Positions 10,491-23,900 of a stretch of DNA of 64,000 nt are shown one piece after another (the first letter of the stretch is position 1; each line of letters opens with the position of its first letter). The stretch comes from Heliocidaris erythrogramma. Lineage: Eukaryota > Echinodermata > Echinoidea > Camarodonta > Echinometridae. The notes below the pieces were generated by a model. It was not told the origin of the DNA. It did not search any database and worked only from the letters and a program-made list of their open reading frames with translations. The stretch is taken from NCBI GenBank assembly GCA_025617745.1, contig CM046855.1:15097880-15161879 (forward strand). The letters run 5' to 3'. The translations under genes were made by a program, and so were the position numbers.

Positions 10491-13139
10491 ATTTTCATTC
10501 TGGATGAATTATGTAGAGTAGTATATGATCTGTGTTTTCTTCTACTCATTCTTCATCCCCTCTCTCTCTCTCAGTATGTCATCTGTGTCTATGACAACCC
10601 AATAAACTCATTCAGGCGTTATTAGCAATGAAGCACATGTGATTCATTGCAAATGACAATAATACCTTCACATCTAACAAAGAAAGCAAAAACATCTTGA
10701 CGTAATTCTTAAATAATGAATACGGTATGTTATTCATTGTTCAAATATAGATCCTGCTTGATCTTCTGAATCGCCTCTCCTAAGTACATGTAGTTTACAT
10801 ATCATTCTTCACAAAACATTTGCTTTATTTTTCTTTCTTCCTTTGCTATTGTAATTTCTTTTGTTCAGTGTGTGTCTGTCTCTCTGTCTTTCTTCCTTCC
10901 TCATATCCTCCATACTCTTATCTTGCTCCCCTTCTCTAGCCCTATCCTTCCCCTTTCTTCCCTCTCTCCCTTCCTCTCTCTTTCTGATTTTCTCCCTCAT
11001 TATATCATTCTGTTCATTGGCCTCTTTATCTTCCCAACGTCCTTGCACATGTTGCATGTCCCTGCCCTTGTTTTATTTCGAATAGCCCTGTTCACGCTCT
11101 ACGATTTCAATTTAATTTCTTGCCCTTTCTCACATTTCAGCATCGTGGTTCCCTGCACAATTATATCATTGCAAACATGACAAGTATAAAAGTGTGAAGA
11201 AAAAAAATCCTCTCTCTTGCTCTCTCTCTCTCTCCCTCTCTCGCTCTCTCTGTCTATGGCTATATCTCACTACATGTATCTGTTTCTCTCTCCCTCTCTC
11301 TCTCTTTCTGTCAGAGTCCATATTAGCCTCTGAATTAGTCTTTCAGTACATGTATGCGTTCTTTGTACTTGTCCCTTTTTCTCTCTTTCTCTCATCTTAT
11401 ATTACAGAATAAGTTGCTAGATTCTGTCAACTCTTCTGGCAGGAATAAATAGAGCTGTACAGCACGAGAAAGGTCAGGATTGATTTATCATTATCATATC
11501 GTATAATGCTATCTAGAGGCTTATCCGTCATATCAAAAGGAGCCAACGTACGCCCACTGTTCGAAGAGTCCCAGAATAATAAAATAATAAAACTCACTAC
11601 AACTTGAAATGGGTCTAGGGTATATAGATACACGAGGTGCATAAATTTTACTATTTTGCTAATTTTTAGTGATGTCTCGTATTATCTTTTCCGACTGGAT
11701 TAAAAATGTATATTCAGCTTTGTCTCTTGCACATGAATATCGATGTCCGATGAAATCCCTATCTCACTGTTTCTGCACAATATCCATTGGATATTCTGGC
11801 CCATAATTCGCTGTATGATGAATTAATCAACCTTGACAGATTCTAATTTCAACATCATTACACGATGCATAGTGTGGCGTAAAATTACGCCGTGATTTAA
11901 GTGTGTATAGGGCACCGAACGCAGGATATTGACATTTCGACAATAGGTCTAATATATAGATCCATTGGTATTTATACTAGCCTTTTTCTCGTGATTTCTA
12001 AAGAAATAAGCATGACTTTTTATATCATCAGTATGTTATCACTCTGAATAATGTACTGAGGTAGTTTATGTCATCATCATCATCATCATCAATGAAATGA
12101 TATTGTTTAAAAGTGCATACAGGCATTAGGCCTATGTTCAATGTTAATCAACGTTATTACAATAACAAAAAGGACCTATACCTCTACTATACCTCTACTT
12201 CTATGCCGGTCCTCGTCAAAGCCTGTTGAACATGACATGATGGATGGGTGCTGTACATAGTTTGTGAAAATGTCCCACAGTGCTCATCTGTTGATATGAA
12301 CTAAGTTCAGCTAAAAATTCTGAATTGTGAAGCAGAATTACAATATAGTGCATGGAAAGAACTTAGCTTTAACCACTAGCCTTGATTCTTGATCTCTAAA
12401 GACTTCGTCAATAATACAGGGCCTATGGATTAACTTAGCCTTCTCTTAAAATGTACTGTAGGGCCTAATTTCTTATTCATTTCACGACATCACAATGGGG
12501 CATAGGTCCAGTGAATACATTTACTTCAAAAAAGAAATCAAATGTGTTTTACTCGAAATTGATATATCAATCTGCAGTTTGCACCTGGAAAAAAGTCCTT
12601 TGAATATTCGTACATCGAATTTATCTAACTTGCCTTTCAAGCCCCACATCTTCTGAAACCTATTTTCTCTCGAGTTTACTGAGTAGAATAGAATTGACAG
12701 GTCGACATCTATCCTATACGGAATCTGCCATGAACCAGCTATGTCAACGTAATTATGTTGACACGATTCTGGTGTTCAACCAAACTAGAGAGAGAGAGAG
12801 AGAGAGAGAGAAAAAAAAAAAAGCCCCTATGCTGAGCAAGCAGTGAGGCCTGTGTTGTTCCGTCACCAACTGTCGGAGTTACGCTGTGCGGACATATCGA
12901 AAAGTGGTTTCTATATGGGGCAGACAATGCAATTTTCACATGTGCATTAATTCATTTAGGTCGTTTTCATCCATCAGAGATAGCACATAGGAAAGTAATG
13001 ATATTTCGTGCGACAACCATGTAGTAACTCTTAGAATTAAGCGAATGACGTTGGCAGCTTTAGGAATACCTCTATGATCTATTTCGGCGACGTATGAGGG
13101 AGAAACGTTGTTGCTATACACACAGAAAATACGCCAGCT
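10491..13139. other. intergenic region between WDR74 and bestrophin
   Basis: No coding feature is supported. It contains CT-rich tracts at about 10870-11010 and 11205-11340, an (ATC)n run near 12073-12091 and a (GA)n-A tract at 12787-12822. Open frames inside the CT tracts translate to Ser/Leu/Phe low-complexity and are not genes. Confidence 0.7.
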
Positions 13140-13566
13140 ATTCTCTTTGGCCGAACAGAGAATTCATTTCAGATTGTCGCCGCGCGCTCGTCGTTTGCAG
13201 TGCTCTTTAATCTTTCCCCCTTCGCTCTACCTGTCTCTCTCTCCTGAATGTGCTGCTGAGTTTGCCCGTCGCCGCCACGGCCTCGCACTGGAGTGTGCAC
13301 CAAATAAAACATCATCATGTTGTCTGGCGCGTATACACTTTAAGATTCAAATAGGTTTTCTTGGATAAAGCTACCCCTTGTATCCATGATGGGGCCCCTC
13401 CCTCCTTCCATCCTCATCATCATGGGTGTTTCATGTACTACCGATCACGCAGAATGCTCTCCTACAGCGCCAAGTGTTGGATCTTTCTCCCCGTGTTACC
13501 CATCTCGCCATTCCCGCGAAAACTTATCGGACTATACGCACTGGTGTCTTTCTATCGTCTGCCAAC
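13140..13566 (+). promoter_or_regulatory. putative bestrophin promoter / 5' UTR
   Basis: A GC-richer stretch with CpG clusters (for example GTCGCCGCGCGCTCGTCG near 13180 and CGTCGCCGCCACGG near 13268), unlike the AT-rich DNA on both sides. It directly precedes the candidate first coding exon. An upstream ATG at 13386 opens a different frame that runs past the main ATG to 13625, so if the transcript starts before 13386 it carries an overlapping uORF. There is no clear TATA box. The transcription start is not determined. Confidence 0.45.
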
Positions 13567-13722
13567 ATGTCTTCTCCTCCAAGTCCTCCTCCACCACCTC
13601 CTCTTCCTCCGGAAGATATTACTAAGTGTAGGAAAAGTTTTTCTTTGGAAAGCCAACATCAAGGATTAAGACCCGAACCTTCAGTCACTTCGGAAAAAAT
13701 GACGGAATCCATCTTCAGCAAT
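13567..13722 (+). CDS. candidate bestrophin coding exon 1 with proline-rich N-terminus
   Basis: The ATG at 13567 is the first in this frame after a stretch without ATG, in context AACATGT. The 52 codons begin [17 protein letters not shown] and end KMTESIFSN, then a perfect AAT|GTAAGT donor. Canonical bestrophins start MT-x-x-Y and reach VAN within 11 residues. Here an internal Met-Thr eight residues before the splice site could be the equivalent start, leaving about 44 residues as an extension. The flanking DNA is GC-rich, as expected at a 5' end. The alternative is that this is the first exon of an unrelated gene or a non-coding RNA whose later exons I cannot see; I found no other exon with a fitting MT start between here and 61067. 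Confidence 0.5.
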
Positions 13723-14935
13723 GTAAGTTATTTTCTTTAAATTAAAAATCAATAAAGAGTAATATGTTTTTAACATATCTGTGCGGGCCTAAGTGTATTT
13801 CAAAAGAAAATTTAAACTGTATTGTATTTCTTCACCGTTTTAATCAGTATAGGTTGAACATCTATTAACTGGAATAGATGTAATTTATGGTAAATTTATC
13901 AGTCCAACATAATCTCCCAGTCTTCTTGCAAATGTATCCTCATTAGTACCACCATAAAATAATATGCTTCATGGTTCTTTCTTTTATAACTCTTCATTTT
14001 GTGTATATCATTGGTGATAGTTTGCTTTTTGAAATTTTGATGGATCTTCCTACGTCTATACCTTGTTCTGTGTTGTGTATGTTATGTTCAAACATTATAT
14101 TTCTTGTATTACTACGCAAAGAATTCAGTTATGACTGTTATCTATCTTTATGTTTGAATGAGATAATTAGGCATTTTGTTTTCTTTTAGAATTTCGACAT
14201 TTCAAGCTCGTGTTTCATGAATAATTAACAAAATGTATCCATATAATACCTTGTAATTTATATTTAAATATGTCATTCACAAATATGCCTCATATTTTTT
14301 GCTCCTCGCTCAACCTCACAATATTAAACATGACCATCATAATGGTTCAATTTCTTGATCTCAAGATTGCAGAAAAGCAGATGTTTCTGGTATGTGTTTT
14401 CAGTCTACAAAATCCATGAAATCGTTGCTAATTGTATATTTTTGAAAACATTTTGTTTGTCATATGGATCGATACTGACAAGGATATTGAGCCAGATGCA
14501 ATGGAGATTAAATTCTTGTCTTTTGATTTGCAATCTAAAAATATGTCGAGACAGCGTTTATTCTTTTATCGTGATGTTGACATTTTACCGTAGAAAATTT
14601 GCTTTTAGCTTTATGCTTTGCTACAAAGCCGTAAGAAAATGGTAACCTATAAAACTATAGCAATATAAGTGAATACAATATAGTAAAAGTCAATGAAGAA
14701 TATATCTATTGTAATTATCTTATCTATAATCTTGAAGTCAACGACTTTACTATTTTTGAAGAGGTCTCTTTTTTAAAGATATGGAAGAAAAGAAGAAAGG
14801 TGTTCATTGCTCTCCCTCAGAAGATCGACGATTAGAACCAGCCCCCAAGCTCCATCATCACAATTTAATTTCCTGATCGTATCTTTTTTAGGAGTACCTA
14901 TGCTTACTGCATGCATGCAACTATCTCTCTCTCCA

Positions 14936-14967
<32 letters not shown>

Positions 14968-17900
14968 TCTATCCCTTTCTCTCTTTACCCTTTTCTCTCT
15001 CTTTTCCTTTATATCACCTCTCTCTCACTCTCTCTCTCTCTCTATCTTCCTCCCCCTTTCTCTTTCTTCATCCCTCGTTATCTTTTTCTATCCGCATCCT
15101 CCCTCTCTCACTATCATATCTATTGCTAATTCCCTGTATTATCTTCAGTCTTTCTTCCCCCTGGACATCTTCTTCTCCACCTGACTCTCTCCGTCTGTTT
15201 TGATCACCTTTCTCCTATACATCCTATATCCATCTATTATGACGGTGTATTGATTACATAGTTTCATACTGTGCCTAAAGCACAATCAAACTGACAGTTA
15301 TTGCCTTTTGAAAACATTTTCTTTTTCAGCTCGAGGTGGAATTTAGTGCGTTGAAATTTAGATACATTTATCATCCTAACAAGTGAAATGGAAATGGGTT
15401 CATCTAACGCATATTCATAGTCATCTCACTCCATGCTGGTCTTGTATACACATTTAGGTTACAATATAAAAATGTAAGCACAAGATAATATTACACCTTT
15501 TTTCAAGTGGCGTATCCAGCATAGGGTCGAGGCGGCCTCCGCCTCCTCCGTTTGAAGTATTGATCAGTTTTATAATTGATATTTGGCTACAGTTTGGGTG
15601 TAATATAATTCCTTCTTTTTAGTCCCTGGCATCAATTCATCTTCACGGTTGAAGGGGGTCGTTTATCACAAGCATACACCCCACAAGATATACATAACCA
15701 ATTTGGTGGAGGGCAAAAGCTGCAACATACCCCCGCTGCAGGAATCAACGCCTCTGGAAATAATCATTGTTGATATCAGGTGCAAATATTCATCACTGTA
15801 CTCTCCTTAACATGGAAGTCGAACTTTATGTGCAACCAAGTTAGAAAGCCACCTCATTTTTAATGGTAAGAGAAATAATGAAACGGGCACGTGCATATGT
15901 AAAAGAGAACCGCGCATACGTTAATTCATGACCATGAAATACTGTCTCTTAGGACACATCATACCTACCGCCCTGATCACTGCCACCAATTTGATCTCGA
16001 CCAGGGAACACTGGTCGTCCTGGTCGTGTTAAATCATTTTCCAAGAGAGATTAACGAGGAGGTTAGGGGCTCTCTCGGCTTAGTCTGTATAGAGAGGCCT
16101 GCATGACGTAGGAAGGGTGCTATTGGATAGAGACGGGGATTTGAGTAGGGATCGGCTATGATCTATTGGATCAAATACAGAGGTGAAATTAAGGTGATAG
16201 TTAATGATCATTGATCAAGGTACTTTTTCACTTATTGTAAAATAAAAATGTGAAGAAGGTCTCATCTTTTTGTAACCGTAGAACTACGAGATAGTTTTTT
16301 TGAGTAAAAACTGTTTATTAGTATTCTGCTGATATATGAAAGAAAATAATTTTTCAAGTAATCGAAATAGCAAACATTAATGTTCACTTTTACATTTTGC
16401 CTTCAAATTCATTCAAAGTATTTAATTCTCGCTCTTAAAAACTTTGTAAACCTCTGACAAAATGACCATTATAGATATTGAACATGTGGAATTCAAATCA
16501 CATTACATTATATTTGATTGTATATGTAAACGATTCCAAATGTTGTAATAATTGTCTCTTGCTTTTATATAGTATATATCTTGGAGCCGCCATCTTTTCT
16601 TATACCTCCTCTCTCTTCTTTCTCATTGTTCGTTCTAATCAATCCCCTACTCTCTCTCTCTCCTCCCTCTCCCTCTTTCACTACATGTCTCTTTCTCTAT
16701 ATACACCTACACGTTTTCTTTCTCCCTCTCACTCTCTCCCTCTTTCCCTGTCCCTCTCTCCCTCTTTCTCTCTCCCCTCTCTCTCCCTCTCTCTCTCTCC
16801 GTTTCATTCATTCAAATCACTTTCTCTCTTTGTTTGCCATGTCATCTCTCCTTGCTTTTTCTTTATACACGTACATGTCATTAATTGCTCCAAAATTATG
16901 TTGCTTTTTTAACTATCATTCTATTCTTAAATGCGTTACCTTGCCAGCAGGCCCCTAGGCCTAAATATGCATAACAAACTATAGTACATGTAATTATAAT
17001 TTACCCCTTTAATAATTCTTTTGTAATCAATACTCCTATCTATTATTTTATTATTTTATGCCAATTTGGAATTTCTTACAGCATCAGATTTATATATCAT
17101 GTTATAATAATACAATGGGTTTTTTAAATTATGTATGTGAATTGAATGCAAACTGAAATTTAAAAAATATTCTGAATTGTTCTCTATAATCAAGTTAAAG
17201 TATTTATTGGGGTGAAATGCTCTACATGGTTCACATAGATGGTAAACTTATTTCAATTAAACAATCTATTATTTATCGAATAGAGGCAAAGTTTACCAAA
17301 ACGTAATTCTCCTGTTATCGCATCCCGTGAGAACATTAGAACATTAGGATGAACTCAAGTCACAAGTTGACACATTTCTTAAGGGGCTGTCTGCAAGAAG
17401 TAATCAAGCTGTGAAATGTACTCCTTCTTTTATCGACCTATTTACTATAAGAAGAAAAATAAGGTCTCGTTTGATAAAACGTTTCCATTTGATACCAAAC
17501 CCCATTATCAATCTCGTCCTATTTGTCTCTTATATCATTAAAAAAAAACATTTCTGACGTTGTATATGGATTCTGATTAAAATTTGGTCTGCTTTTCATC
17601 ACGCAGACACTAACCAATACAAAAAAAATTATCTGTACTTAACAGTATACAGTGCGTCCCAGAAAAAAGTTAACAATCAGAAAAACTCTCCCCAAATACA
17701 TGTTTCAAAGCAAAATTTCATACCTGTTGATAGCTCACGGTCTCTTCTATTTAATGACACTTAAATATCTGGCGTTATTTTACGCTTGAGTGAGCTAAGG
17801 CCACTTTTGAGAAATGGTGTAAAATCCAGACATGACAAGTATTGGTATTTGATCTGCATGGCTTGTATCAGCACAGTTGAGAGTCATGTAAAGACTTACA

Positions 17901-20900
17901 AATGTTAATATTGTGATCAATAACAGACTATTTATTTTTTTCTCTGTATGTACTTACTATCTCATCAACATTATTATGCTTCAGTCAGCAATATACTTTT
18001 TTGAGTGTTTTGAAATATTAATTTTGGCGAGTTTTTAATTCAAGCTGTCTTTCTCACTCAACCATAAAGTTTTGATGGGATTTGTCAGGAAAGCATATTC
18101 TTTCATAAATTGCTTTTTAATAATCAGAAATATGAATTCCTAAGTCTTTTCAAGACGTTCAGCTTTGCTGATACCAGCGATCACCAATACAAATTTTTGT
18201 CAACAATGGATTTTGCACCATTTCACAATGGCTTTTTCTCACTCAGCGTAAAATATCATAAGATGTTCTAGCGTCATTTAATATTAGGAGAGACCCTTAG
18301 TTATCCATAGGTATGAACATTTCATGAGCATATTTTGAAATGTTCATTTGGGGAGACTTTTTCCAACTCTCAACTTTCAACTGTTCGCAACTTGCTGATA
18401 TCATCCATAAAACTTGCCAATATCTGTCAAGTGTGGATTTTGCATCCTTTGGCAAAAGTCACTTTTGCTCACTCGAGTTTAACATATAGCAGGTATAAAT
18501 TTCCTACAAATATTTTGAAATATTTATGACATGACATGACATGGTGATACCAAAGACTCTTCATTTTGGATGAAATATTGGGGGAAGTGGGGACATACTT
18601 CTAAAAGATCTTTACCATTTGTTCGGACCATGGTTGATTATTTGGAAGGTAGATATCATTCCCATGGCGTGGGTACTGATTATTGCAAAACTGTCTATTG
18701 TGAAATCTTTATCTATAAAGGCTGCTGATGACGATTCAAAGACACGTCTTGATCATCACCAGCAAGACCAGAATAAAGGATGAATTAGAACGATAGAATT
18801 TCATGATTATTAACAACTTTTCCCATTTTTGTAGAGTACTTATTTCAAACCATTGATCAGATATATTTTGATAAAACTTAAAGACATTTCTTGTCACTTT
18901 GGATTTGGTCCTTGAAACTTTGGAAAATTTCACCCACTCGAACATGTAAAATGTGTAATTTTCCCCAAGTATGCCGGCTCTTTGAATGAAGATGACCAGA
19001 TTTTATATGGGCGATGTTCCATGACCACTGACTCAGAAAACTTAATATGCTCAACAACCGTTTGTCCAACATGCATATTAGCCGTCATTGCTGTATATAA
19101 TTCATAACGTTAAGAAAAATTGCAGCGAGCATTAAAGATAATAATACTATCGAGTAGCAAGATGAAAAAAGTCACGTACTATCAGCCCATTTATGTTATA
19201 TTAATATAGTGTTAGTGAGAGGAAAACGGTTAATGCAATGAGTAGGCTATTTGTTTTAATAAAGGGAAAGGGGCTGGAGCAAACCCTGCACGCCATATTT
19301 CTGGAGACATTCCCCACATTGGCCTGGGCCTCTGGGTTGTTCGGCCATCATACATTTCCAATTTTTATAATTGGTCTAGAGGCGATATTAAGGTCTAATA
19401 ATGGTAATGGTTCTGGCTACCAAAGGGTATCAAAACACGCCTATCCCAGTCCCAATCCGATGACATACATTTTCAGTGTATTAATAACTCGGCTTCTATT
19501 CCATTTATCCAATCCATCAAGGAGGAAACGCATAAAGGCTCGAGGGTGAAGTAGGATACAGATGTTGCGGGGAACAGTGGGTACACTATAAAGGTGGTGA
19601 GAGGCACATGAGCTTGTTTGTGCCCTGGACCTACTTCAGTTTTTACGTCGCATTTAAGAGTCGTGTTTTTTTCCCGTCGGTTCCGTATCACTTTACCGCC
19701 ACGAGGGGAAAACACGAAACTAAAGAATCCTTCATAAGGCGCACGAGGATTCACTATGAATACAAAGAAGCTTGGAAAGTATATGCTTTTAAATCTTAAG
19801 AATATGTACGGTACATGTTTTTTATATGTAGATACTATTGTCCACTTTATTTATAAATAACGCAGATTCTCCTGTGTGCTTATTTGAAATAGTACTTTGT
19901 ACACCTATTTCTTAATTGATATGCAAATTGATTTAAACGAGCATTCTCTAAAATATGAGAAATATACCTTGTCATCAATTTACCGAGATCAAGAAGGGCG
20001 TTAAAGCATAGTCTGACAAGGTGTGAACCCCCTTTCTGGCTCCGAACAGAGGAATATACAAGACTAATAGAATTGTTAGCAAGGGGTTCAGGGTCGAATT
20101 TATAGTCAGCTGAGTAATAATGTACACAGTAATGATCATATCATTTCCAGAAATATCACTTTAAAAAACAAATTGGTGACAGTTGCCGATCCGAAATTTA
20201 GGATGAAAACAGTATTATTCCCATACTGTTGAGTCTTTTTTATTTCAAGGAAATATAAATATCTATAACCACCCTTCATGGGGGAGGCTAATTCCCAGAC
20301 CATTTCCATATATACTTATTTCTGTCAGGACATTAACTGTATATTTTAAAGGAATTGACCTCGTGGACTTAATGAAAGGATGCAGTGATGTTTATGATTT
20401 TATCAGATCAGAGTATACCGCTACCGCAGTCTAATTGATGCATCATTCGATGACAGGTGCATGTTGACGACGATAGGGCCAGCTTCTTTTTCTGTTGCAC
20501 ACAGTTAGGTCACTTTTTATCGAGGCGTGCTTTTTGGATATATACAATCTATATTTGAACGTCATAACACACGCGTAGAAAAGTATTAGCCTAATTGACT
20601 TTCTCCCATAAAACTAGTATACATTCTGATCCAATGTGGATGATGGGTAAATGTTATTTTATCGCAAAAACATCTGATCTGGAAAGAAACCTTAAACCAA
20701 AGTATATAAAACACTACACTAAATTCATTTTCCTTTTGTGGAAAAGGCTAAACTTCTATATACAAACAAACATTATTGAGGGAGGTATTAGGACTTTAGG
20801 GTTATTTTGCTATTTAATTGCTGCTTTAATCTTTCTGTCCTTTGTGTAATTCACGATAAGTCTTTTTTTATCGTTTCAAAAGGTACGCTAAATTTTATAT

Positions 20901-23900
20901 GAGAATACTTTAACCATTTTGACTTTGAACTCCCCAGCTGACCCTCCTTTATCTGTAAAGCGCAATGCTCCATTCTGGCAGGGCCATGAGAATTCGAAAG
21001 GGACTGTAAGGAAAACAGGGGAAAACAGCAAAAATATATTATGACCTCTCTCTCGGCAAGTCATTCTCTTCTTTGCTTGAACATCGAGCAAATGTCGGCC
21101 CTTCAGGCCAATTTATATAGGCCATTTGACCATGGCATCCGCAAAGCGCAATGACATTTCAGTATTGCATATCCCCATCTAACATCCTTTCCGATAAATC
21201 AGAGTTCAGATATTCCGTGTTATATCAAAGTAATCAAGTGTATCACGCATATTCGACAAAGAAGGAATGAGAAATGTTTAATAACGCCCTAAAGCCTCTA
21301 AACCATAAAGTACGATCAAATTGGAGGGAGGGGGTGCATAACTCTGGTAGCAACATCCCTATAAGTAGTTAGGACTAGTGTTCTGAAGCTCACATTATAC
21401 ATAGTATCAACTGGATAAGACTTGTGTATGTGTGTGTGGGGGCGAGGGTGTGTGTGTGTGTGTGAGTGTGTGGGCGTGTTTAGCCGTATGTCCGAGGACA
21501 TTTTCGGACAAAGAACAAAAAAAAATCATGAGAACAATGGTCCTCGGAAGCCGGACAATAGTCCTCGAACGTCGAACAATGAATTTGTGCCTTATTCCGT
21601 CGACTGTCCGAGGACGGAGGAACAATAGAGGAACAATACTTGTCCTCGGAAGTAAAGCCATGTAAAGCTGTGTGAGTGTGTGGGGGTGTGTGTGAAATAT
21701 CCTTCGTAATTGAGATTCATGAGTCATGAATACAAAGAATCTAGGATAATTATTTTCATTACTTTGTGAAGAGATCCGTGTGAGCAAGTGCAATAGTGGC
21801 GTTTTCGTTAAGACCTTCCGATAACGATAATGGAAAGAAATAATGCAGAAATAAACAAAGAACTGGAAGCAGGCATGAGGAGCTGTGCACAAATTTCCCC
21901 AATATGATAAATATGATTAATCTCACGTTTCCTTGTGTTATCTATATTCCGTGATTGCATAAACAAGATAGCTCAAAAATAATCAAAATTGCATCATTCG
22001 CCTCATCACATCGTAGTTTCGAATAACCCCTTTATCTCTAAATAAACATTTCCGTGCCCTTCCACTTTTGTTTACCTAATACCCATCCCCTCATCCAAAG
22101 ACCCTTTCACATTCCATCCCTTCCATCATTGCATCGGAAAATGTTGTTGTTTCCACGCTAATGCATTTCCCGCCAAAATTGAGAGACGCTTGCTCCATAT
22201 CCTCCCTTGTGTAGCTAGCTAGCTAGCGGGGTGAAATTCTTTCGTTGGGCTATCACGTGGTATACAGTGTTAAGCAATTCAGCAAACAAAGGCGGTATTG
22301 TGAGGCAGTGTGTTGTAAGTAGACATCATGAGGGAGAGGATAGAGTGCGAAAGGCAGAAAGAAAGAGACAGACAGATAGAGAAAGAAGAGAGAGTGAGGG
22401 AGGGAAAATGGAGGGGAGAAGAGACAGAGAGAGAAAGAGGAAGGGAGAAAGAGAGAGGGAGGAGTGAGAATTTAATTGATCAACTCTTCATGCTTAATTT
22501 GTAGCTACTATTATAGTGTTCGCAGCGGAAATGAGAGAACAAGATGCTTAGTGTATAAGAGATGCCGAATATATTCATGAATTTTCAGACTTGATAGAGA
22601 GTATTGTTGATTTGCATTTATACAGCCATGGATGAATTATGTTTAAAAAAGACAAAATAAAGGAAGCAGTACAAAAATCCTGTCCATGCCTACAATTCGT
22701 ATAAACATGCATTCTTCATTATCTTCATAAAGCTTTACATCTTTGAGAGCACTGTGTTACTGATAAATGCTTTGGAAGTTTATATCAATATTGTATTTGC
22801 TCCTCGAATTATCCTCCGTGTTTAAGCTTATATGTCAAACCAATTTTTAGGTCACGTATGAGCTAATGTAGCTAACTCTCATTAATTTTAATAGATAACT
22901 ACTTTATTCGCTTTCGATCTAGTATTTCCCCAAACCCATGACCCTGTCCACCTGTTAACGTAATGTGTACAGTTGAATCACATTAAATAAACAGTGTTCA
23001 TATCTTATGAAGACAAATGCCCAGTATCATAATAAGGAAAAGTTTATAAATTCTAAAACACGTGTTTCCCATGGGATATGTTTGAGACATTTGCATAAAA
23101 TTATGTTACGCCTAGAAATACTTTTAATAATATGAAATAAGATTTTCGCAAAACAAAGTTTCCAGATGCTTCTTATTAACCCCTATATCTAATGCGCTGA
23201 AGAAATGATGTATAGGCCTATAAGTTCATAAAGTAGTGAAGTGTGTTCATATCTAATGGAGACGAGCACGAAGTAGCGTAATCATGACCATTAGTCTTTC
23301 AAATTAAGCTCTACGCCTAAGCGGAGTTTCTGTTCACTAACATTAAACTGTTCTTTCTTTACCACACACACATAAATAAACGCAATATCCTCACGCACCC
23401 TTACACCCACACCCACACCCATACCTAATTCCCCATCCCACACTGGCATACACACACACACCCCACACACACACAGGATGTGCTGAACTAATGAAACTTA
23501 CGATAAATCCATTTATGTATAATCCTATTAAAGGGAGCATTCTCACAGTACCCTAAGATTATGAACCACAAAGCACGTTACAACCGTCGCAGAAAATTAC
23601 AAGAATAGTAGACCTTGCACATTCCATCTGCCTTATTCTAGAATGACGCTAAACGTATCCCCACGCACCCATACACCCACACAAGTTACGGACGCGCAGT
23701 CCCATATTAAGTACCTTCTTGATTCAGTTTTAACAGGTCTATGGGTAACACTGTTTCTTTTCCGTGTCTACCCTTAAGGCCGTCTGCCATGTAACTGATA
23801 GTCAACTGTGACGTAAAGACCTGTTAATTTCATTTCTACTTCGGAAAAGCGAGATTGGGAGATGCCTCTCTAACCGTGCGTACACAAAAAATAAACTGAG

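Noticed and set aside
14132..14158. Short frame MTVIYLYV followed by a stop, resembling the bestrophin start
   Set aside because: Ends in a stop codon with no donor in a compatible phase.
19238..19799. Open frames of 60-103 codons on both strands
   Set aside because: No domain, no repeats of the frame in a second exon, and composition like the neighbouring intron.
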